From NCBI GenBank assembly GCA_949752795.1, contig OX457061.1, positions 32,492,425-32,556,424 on the forward strand: a DNA stretch of 64,000 bases, written 5' to 3'. This DNA is from Hyperoodon ampullatus. Taxonomy: Eukaryota; Chordata; Mammalia; Artiodactyla; Ziphiidae. Under the pieces are notes generated by a model. That model was not told the DNA's origin and ran no database searches. It worked only from the letters and a program-made list of their open reading frames with translations. A program made the translations under genes and the position numbers. This document shows positions 57,405 to 64,000 of the stretch, piece by piece. Position 1 is the stretch's first letter. Each line of letters begins with the position of its first letter.

Positions 57405-58560
57405 GGGGCTTGTGTTTCCTGCAGGAATTCAAGGTAACAGGCTCTGCCATCTTCATCGGGGCGGGGGTGGGGGGGGCTTTCAATCTCACCCTGGGTGTCA
57501 GCATCCAGTTTGCAAAGGGGGAAGGGCATGAGGGATCAGGCTGCTGTGGGCCAGGCCTTGAAGGAAATGCCTCACATTCCCTGACTAGAAGCCCGTCCCG
57601 TGGCCCCAGGTAAGTGTGAGGAAGGCAGGAAACGTAGTGCTTCAGAAGCAGGAAGAGGAGTTGCCAGGTTTGCTGAGCAGCTCGCCAGTTGCCGTGACGC
57701 GGATCTGCAAGGTCCAGGTCAGGGACGGTTCTGTGAGAGAACAGAGACGAGGTGCTGGGAGGAGGGCAGCAGCGCCTGCAGATCCCAGTGAAACCAGTGG
57801 AAAAGCACATGGTGAGGAAGACTGGATGCTCTGGCTCTGGAAGCGCTGCTAGCAGGACCCGGATGAGCTGGAGAGCTGGACACGGGGTTGAGGTCGCAGA
57901 GGCCCAGGGCCACAGGGAAACACACGCACTGACAGCTCTGGGCAGAAACGGCCATCGGGGACACCAGCCACATAGACAGTGGGACAAGCTTCGGGAGAAA
58001 TACAGGAATTCATTTAGCTCCTTTTTGCATATTCTAAGTCTTTGAGGGAGATGACAGACACGTGGGAGGAGAAGAGGTCTGTGAGCAAGATACAAAAATC
58101 CTCTACGACTGAGGAAAGGTGGCACGGAGGTTGGTAAGTAATATTACTGGGATTAGAAAAGAGCAGTGGGATTGCCTTGAAGAAGGAGGAGGTGCAGAAG
58201 GAAAGAGTCGGGTGATATTCCGGACAGGGGAGGGGGAGGGGCCCAACCCCGCTGCTGGTCCTGAGGCGGAGGGTGTGAGAGGGTGACTGCCCTTCCCGAG
58301 AGGGTCCCGAAGGACACGGCGGGTCAGGTGCAACCAGGTCCCGGTTCAGATGATGTAGGCGGAGGGTACACAGCAGGAAGCCTGGAGGAACGGCAGGAGT
58401 CTTCCAGAGCCCCAGGGCAGGGGGGCCCAAGGTGGGAATGGCTTGCACCTGGGCCAGAGCTGACCTGGGTGGAACGTTGAGAAAATGCGAGAGGGCAGCT
58501 GATCAGATGGACTGTGGCCTGAGGGAGACAGTGAGCCCTATTTTAGGATCAGTGCATTTT
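57405..58560. other. GC-rich intergenic stretch with chance frames
   Basis: The longest minus frame (57376-58125, 249 codons) starts inside unique DNA and runs into the MaLR LTR. It lacks domains and overlaps several + frames. No gene called. Confidence 0.35.
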
Positions 58561-60399
58561 ACTCTAGGTAAATTATATTCCAATTTATAAAAAATGGAAT
58601 AAAACCCCATAAGGGCAATTTAAAAAGTGATGTAAATGACATAGGAAAGTATCAACCATTTCCCCCAAATGAAGAGGCTTGTGTCACATACACATTTTTT
58701 AAGGCACGGAGTATGAAGAAGATAAAATTGCTTTTAAAAATGGGCATAAATAGCTCATGTGAGCAATAATGAAGATTTAAGAAAGACCAAAGATGCAAAT
58801 AAACAAATTATCCTGCTGTTGTTTTATTCACATTAGGCTTATCTGAGCCGGCAAGTGTTTCAGCTCAGGTTGGAAATGCCTGACAGAGAAGTAGAAAGTC
58901 CGTTTCATTGGGAAAGGAGAAGGATGGATTCCACTTTAAAGGTTAAAATTTCGATCTGGGAGCTATAACAGCACTGTCAAATAATTATCATTGTTATTTT
59001 TACAAATCTATTTCACTTTAAAACAAGTTGGGAAATTTCTGACTTAGTTTAAATGAGACCTCAATTCTCCCAGGCCTGATCGCCACCTGAGGCAGGGTCT
59101 CCCGCTGAAAGAGTGCTGTGCTGAGTCATTCAAACGCCAGCTCCCACTGAGAGAAATAACGGAGCCAGAATCTCGCAGCAGAGCTGCTGAACAGTAGCGG
59201 AGGGAGCAAGGAGGGAAGCTAATCTTTCCAGGCAGATCTGAATGCTTCTTTTTTACAGGATCTTAGTCAATATTTATCTAGCTATTCAAAGAGTTTTAAC
59301 TAATCATTTATCTCTTTTTCCTTTTTGTCATATTTCTCTGACTCTTTGGTTTACACTGAACTTGGACAACAGAAGGAAGCCCTGGCTTCTTTATTTCAGA
59401 CCTCAAGATGTCAGAAATAAAACTTCTGGCTGAGGTATAACCAAATTGTGAAACTCAGACAGTTGGTGCAAGACTATGAAAAATAAGGCTTATGCCCCCT
59501 CCTTCTGGGTGTTGATTTATAGAGTAGTAAGCTTTATTAGCTATGATTTATTTTTCTAGAGTCTTTTTTTTTTTTTTTTTTTTTTTTTAAGTTCCATTTT
59601 CAGGGGTTACTAACCCAGTCCTTCTCTGACATACAACTTTCTTTGACTTTGGGCATTAGAATAGCTTCCCCGGGAGAAGAAATCTTGTTTGCCATTTTGA
59701 AGTACAGTGGGATACACAGTGGACGTTGCCTTTAGAGGAATCAGTCCCGCCTTGCATTTCTGTAATTATTAAGAGACGTGGAGGAGCCACGCCCCTGATG
59801 GGGGACACTGACATGCCTGATCAAAGTCCCTGGAGGACAAGAAGCCAGCGGATAAGAAGTCAAAGTCAAGTTCTCCAGGAAACACTCAGACAAGGTGATC
59901 TGTGCACAGCTGTTTTCTTGGGAAGGAAGTGAAAGAAGCAGGGTTGGGTAGTGATGACGGGGAAGTTGAACTGGGATGCAGTTCCAATGGGCCCCGGGGA
60001 GCTCTGAAGCCGAGGTGACTCTTCAGAGATGTCCAAAGTTGAGCTGACGGGGCTGGGCCTTTGTATCCCACACTGAACAGTGATTGGATGGAGGCTGTCC
60101 TCGGGGAGAAGCTACCTTAGGAGAGGCAGCTCCCTTCCGCTAAGGACAATTCCCGCAGACAGTCAGCAGGCAACACTCCCAGCAGCTGGGGGTGAGTGCC
60201 TCAGTTCTGAAGGGGGGACCCAAGTGGCACATCACAGCATGCATTGAGGGGCCACTCTTTATGGATATGAAGTTTACCGCTGAAGCCTTTCTTGGACTCT
60301 AAGTGACTCCTCTATTATTTGCGCATGGATTTACCACGTGCATGACCCTGCCACATCCATCGTCTGGTTTCATAAAACATAATAGAATGCTAGAAGGGA
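58561..60399. other. Repeat-poor intergenic stretch, candidate regulatory DNA
   Basis: 58790-59200 contains no repeat and carries an AP-1/MARE-like word (gtgctgagtcattc), ATTA-type homeodomain words and balanced composition. A T run at 59566-59588 interrupts the stretch. No gene. Confidence 0.35.
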
Positions 60400-60560
60400 A
60401 AGGAATATGATCCAATCCAACCTCGTTTTATAAATGGAGAAATTGAGGCCAAGAGAGTAGGAATAATTTAGTCAAGCCGGTAAAGTGCAGTCATGGCAGA
60501 GCTAGAACTGGAACGCTGGTCTTCCAACACCCAATCTCTTTCCACTATCCATACCTGCTG
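60400..60560 (-). mobile_element. MIR SINE, reverse
   Basis: 'cctcgttttataaatggagaaattgaggcc', then 'agagctagaactggaacgctgg'. Confidence 0.78.
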
Positions 60561-61376
60561 CCTCTGCCTCCATTTTATTCTCGCAGTGGCCCTAGAGCAC
60601 AGGCAGGAAAGGTATCATACATATGTGATAAATATATACAGTGACAGCAAAGCTCACAAAGCCAGAAAGTAGAAATAGTCCAACCCAAGTCTATTTGAGG
60701 ATCAAAAGCGTGCTCAGTCAACCATACCACACTGGGGGCCTTTCCCAAGGGCCCCACCTCTATTCAGTTCAGTTCAATGATCATTTGTTGAGCATCTAGA
60801 CACTGTGCTAGGCCCTGGTGATACAAAGATTAATTAGACATTACATCAGCTTTCAGTGAGTTCACCCCACTTAAATGGAAAAAAATAGAAAAGTATAGAT
60901 CAGTTCAGGGTCACTCTGTACATGTTCTAATAGAACTAAACAATGCCATTAGGGTACAAAGGAGAACTCCAAGTCAGCCTGAGGGCTTCCTGGAGGAGGC
61001 AAATGTGTTCACATTTGAACGAGAGACCCTCATTCTCCCTGCACATCCCCATCTGATCTTCCCCAGCTGCGGGCTGGGGGGAGGGGGGCGGCTCCATCAT
61101 CTGCTTAGTGACTGGAGCTGGGAACGTAGAAGAGGGGGCCAAAGTCAGAATCTCCTCCTCCTTCACCCCACCTCCAACAACCCATCTGCCACTGAGGGTT
61201 AATTAGGCTTTCTCACCTCTCCCCCATTCCCATCTTTGCCTTGGTTTTGATATTACAACTTCTTAACTGGATGTGTAAAACCACCTCCTGTCTGGTTCTC
61301 TGCCCCCAATTGTTCCTTGCCCTTTCTGCCTGTGACATCTTTATATAGGGCAAATATGACTCTGCCTTGCCCTGTT
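60561..61376. other. Intergenic stretch
   Basis: An L2/MIR-like piece is at 60765-60860 ('catttgttgagcatctagacactgtgctagg'). The rest is unremarkable. Confidence 0.4.
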
Positions 61377-61391
61377 AAAAATCCTCCTGTG

Positions 61392-61598
61392 GGGCTTCCC
61401 TGGTGGCGCAGTGGTTGAGAGTCCGCCTGCCAATGCAGGGGACACGGGTTCGTGCCCCGGTCCGGGAAGTTCCCACATGCCGTGGAGCGGCTGGGCCCGT
61501 GAGCCATGGCCGCTGAGCCTGTGCGTCCGGAGCCTGTGCTCCGCGACGGGAGAGACCACAACAGTGAGAGGCCCGCATACTGCAAAAAAAAAAAAAAA
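61392..61598 (+). mobile_element. CHR-2-like SINE
   Basis: Complete CHR-2 element with an A tail. A perfect 15-bp target duplication, aaaaatcctcctgtg, is at 61377-61391 and 61599-61613. Confidence 0.96.
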
Positions 61599-61719
61599 AA
61601 AAATCCTCCTGTGATCCTACACAGCTTTCTTCTGATATGAAGGTCTTGACACTTCTATGGCTTTAGATACTGCTCATGTGCCTGGAAAAGCAGGCATTAA
61701 TTGAATCCTCTTCTTTACC

Positions 61720-61968
61720 TTGCAAACTCCTACTCTTTCTTTAAAACTCAGCTCAGACAACCATCTCCTCCAGGAAGCCTTCCCTGATGTCCCAGTCTGA
61801 TGTAGGTGTCTCCACTGCACACTGTCAGCCCTTACCACACAGTTCTGGACTCACTGCTATAGCTGCACGTCTTTCTCACAAAGCTGTGAGCTCCTAGAAG
61901 GTAGGAGCTTATTTGCTCTGTATTCCAAGCACCTGGCACATGGAAGCTATCTAGTAATTGAGGAAGAG
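61720..61968 (+). mobile_element. L2 LINE 3' end
   Basis: 'aactcagctcagacaaccatctcctccaggaagcc', 'gagctcctagaaggtagg', then 'caagcacctggcacatgg'. Confidence 0.8.
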
Positions 61969-62072
61969 AGGCAATTTCAGGGAGCAGAAATAGCTTGAGC
62001 AAAGGCATGGTGGAGCGCAACAATGGTGCTTTTGGGGGTTCTGTATGGCAGAAAGTATCATGACAATGTAAA

Positions 62073-62280
62073 CAGGGGACAGCATACGTTTTCTGTAAAG
62101 GACCAGATAGTAAATATTTTAGGCTTTGCAGGCCAAGAGGCAAAATTGAAGATACTGTGTTGGAACTTGTGTAACCATTTAACATGTAACTGCTCAGAAA
62201 TATAAAAACCATTCTTAGCTTGTGGTCTGATCTGTGAGTGGCACTTTTGGCTCATGAATTGTGGTTTGTGAACCACTGCC
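62073..62280. mobile_element. DNA-transposon-like repeat (hAT group, tentative)
   Basis: Starts 'caggggacagcatacg' and continues 'tctgtaaaggaccagatagtaaatattttaggctttgcagg', the same family as 44845-45150. It splits an older purine-rich repeat (61970-62072 and 62281-62500). Confidence 0.65.
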
Positions 62281-62500
62281 ACTAAGGCTGAGTAGATAAG
62301 GCCCACAGTGAGGGAAAAGGCTGGAGAGGTAAGCAGACGCCTGATTGTGGAGAGCTAAAATGGCAGGTGGATGATCTAGTACTTGATTCTATAATGAAAG
62401 GTGAGCCATCCAAGGGTTTTAGGCAGGGGAGTGAGATGATCTGATCTGTATTTTATAACGGTTAAGTTGGCTGCAGTGGAAGGGACTCTGTTCAACTGGG

Positions 62501-64000
62501 CAAATCCACCCGGCCAGTCACCACCTTCTGACTCCAGCACGCAGGCATCTCAGATGGATCCGGACATCATCTCTTTTCCCAAGTGAGGAACTCCTGGAAA
62601 GAGATGGCCCCCAAGACTATTACCTCTAATAACTTCCAGCATGAACTAGGGGCCTTGAGTTTGGTGGAACATTCCCAGGGGACAACTTTCCTCCTCCCTT
62701 CCCAGAAAAATAAATCGGGTCACTTAGAACCAATGGGACAGGACCCACCAAGAACATTCGCCGTGGATGTGCAGACCCATTTCTGCCTAAGTTTCTTCAT
62801 GACAATGGTTATTTATCTGACCTTGACTTCCACACTGATCCAACTCCTACACTTAGTTCCAAAACAGGTCTTAAATCACTCAGGAGCCAAGCCAAGCCAG
62901 GCTGAAAGAGGAAGTAACCTTGGCCAGCACACTCTACAGACATCAAAACAAAGACATGGTAAAATCAGATGAAATCACCCTCAAACAATGAAAGCAAGAT
63001 GCTGGCATCTTCTTCAGGGACTGGCCCAAATTAAGACTGTAACATCCATGGATAAGACAGGCATCTGAGTCAGAAGGCTTTCCAGGGGGAGATCTTAGTA
63101 GCTAAATCAGACAATGATGATTACTGGATATTACAAACTTAAAATCAAATGGGTATCTGCTTTTGGACGCCTGTTTTGACTTAGGAGGCTACCTTCAGAG
63201 TGATTAACTAACTTAACACAGCCTTCTAGAGCGACTACACCCACTTTTACTGCCTATATTAATTTTCCTCTACACACTTCCCTCCAAGAAAGCAACCTTG
63301 AACCTGACTCAATTGACCAGCTGAGGTCGTGGTAAGTATACTTCACTATTGTCTTTCTGGTTCTACATTCTTACTCAATTTCCTTGGAGAGGAAATGTGT
63401 TTTCGTGCTGGTGTGAGATCCAAACTGTTAGCTCCAGGCTACAGTGAAACCAAATGAGTCATTTAAATGCTGAGTCTTCAGTGCAGCAACCCTGCCCCTC
63501 CCATCCCTCTACATTTTATTCAGGTAAAGTGGTTTCCTTAGGCTCTGCCAAACCCCTCTGCAGGTGACGTTACTAAGGAAGGACATAGGTCAGACTTCCC
63601 CAAGGTCACCTGAGAGCTTCTGGTTTTATGAGTTCTATTTAGAATCAAGCTAATATGGATCAAATAACTTGAGACTGGACAACTTCAAAAGTTTAAAAAT
63701 CATCTTAAGAAAGCCATCAGAAGTACCTCCAATTCCCCCAGAATAACCTGCTCAGTATTCTGATGGCTTAGTATTTTAGATGAAAAATCACAGGTTTCTA
63801 GGTCCCTAAGGATCTTATAGTCTAGGCCCTCATGTTTTAACATCTAATAGCAAACTTTTAAACGGCTATCCTGGGGTGGAGAATGTGATTGAGGGTTTGA
63901 ATGAAATGGAATCTGTGTAAGATGCTGTGACTATAGCAAATTATCCTACCAAACCCTTGGTTACTTCGTGACCTGCAGAGAATTCATTTACTTTCTGCTG
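62501..64000. other. Intergenic stretch to window end
   Basis: A + frame at 62583-62972 has 129 codons and no recognisable domain. No repeat that I can name. Nothing else supportable. Confidence 0.4.

Noticed and set aside
57376..58125. A 249-codon minus-strand open frame
   Set aside because: It overlaps other frames on the opposite strand, runs into a MaLR LTR, has a Leu/Ser/Pro-rich chance-like composition and shows no domain or splice context.
1..64000. CRISPR arrays, operons or bacterial-type systems
   Set aside because: The window is mammalian nuclear DNA; no regularly spaced repeats or bacterial gene structure exist.

Overview
The window is vertebrate nuclear DNA and almost certainly cetacean (whale or dolphin). 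About a dozen tRNA-derived SINEs carry the CHR-type head (an RNA polymerase III B box followed by the block around 'gggaagatcccacatgcc'). Several are the compact CHR-2-like form with the 'ccgtgagccatggccgctgagcctg' body, which is typical of whales. L1 3' ends are of the cetartiodactyl type, and MIR, L2, MER5-like and MaLR remnants are present, as in any placental mammal.

Region 1 (1-13.6 kb) is the 3' end of one protein-coding gene on the + strand. Three exons at 4843-4975, 9584-9707 and 10803-11010 join in phase to give the last 154 residues of a C2H2 zinc-finger protein that I recognise as ZNF462. They encode a Ser/acidic segment, one complete C2H2 finger and an acidic tail ending AEAKKE. 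The AT-rich 3' UTR runs to about 13.2-13.6 kb with several AATAAA signals. The introns hold L1, SINE and MIR insertions and one unexplained 110-bp duplication.

Region 2 (13.6-19.9 kb) is intergenic, with a reverse-oriented truncated L1, a CHR-2 SINE and an L2 fragment.

Region 3 (20.5-28.9 kb) is a heavily mutated class I (gammaretrovirus-like) endogenous retrovirus on the + strand. Remains of gag (matrix, capsid, nucleocapsid), pro, pol (RT, RNase H, integrase) and env are in the normal order. A truncated sense L1 sits in the matrix region, and a CHR SINE sits inside that L1. A 144-bp piece of the matrix reading frame occurs twice, once on each side of the L1, with five differences. I found no LTR pair. 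Every viral frame is interrupted, so it is a fossil.

Region 4 (28.9-64 kb) is intergenic: SINEs with clear target-site duplications, L2 and MIR fragments, two hAT-type MER5-like elements, two copies of another DNA-transposon-like family, one MaLR LTR and several unassigned old repeats. Stretches without recognised repeats (around 32.7, 51.0 and 58.8-59.2 kb) are candidates for conserved regulatory DNA. I see no other protein-coding gene and no rRNA, functional tRNA or CRISPR. The best leads for a second look are the AG|GTAAGC splice junction of the ZNF462 exon at 4843, the split duplication in the ERV gag, the intronic 110-bp repeat pair and the 109-bp tandem duplication at 54.9 kb. None amounts to a demonstrated new system.
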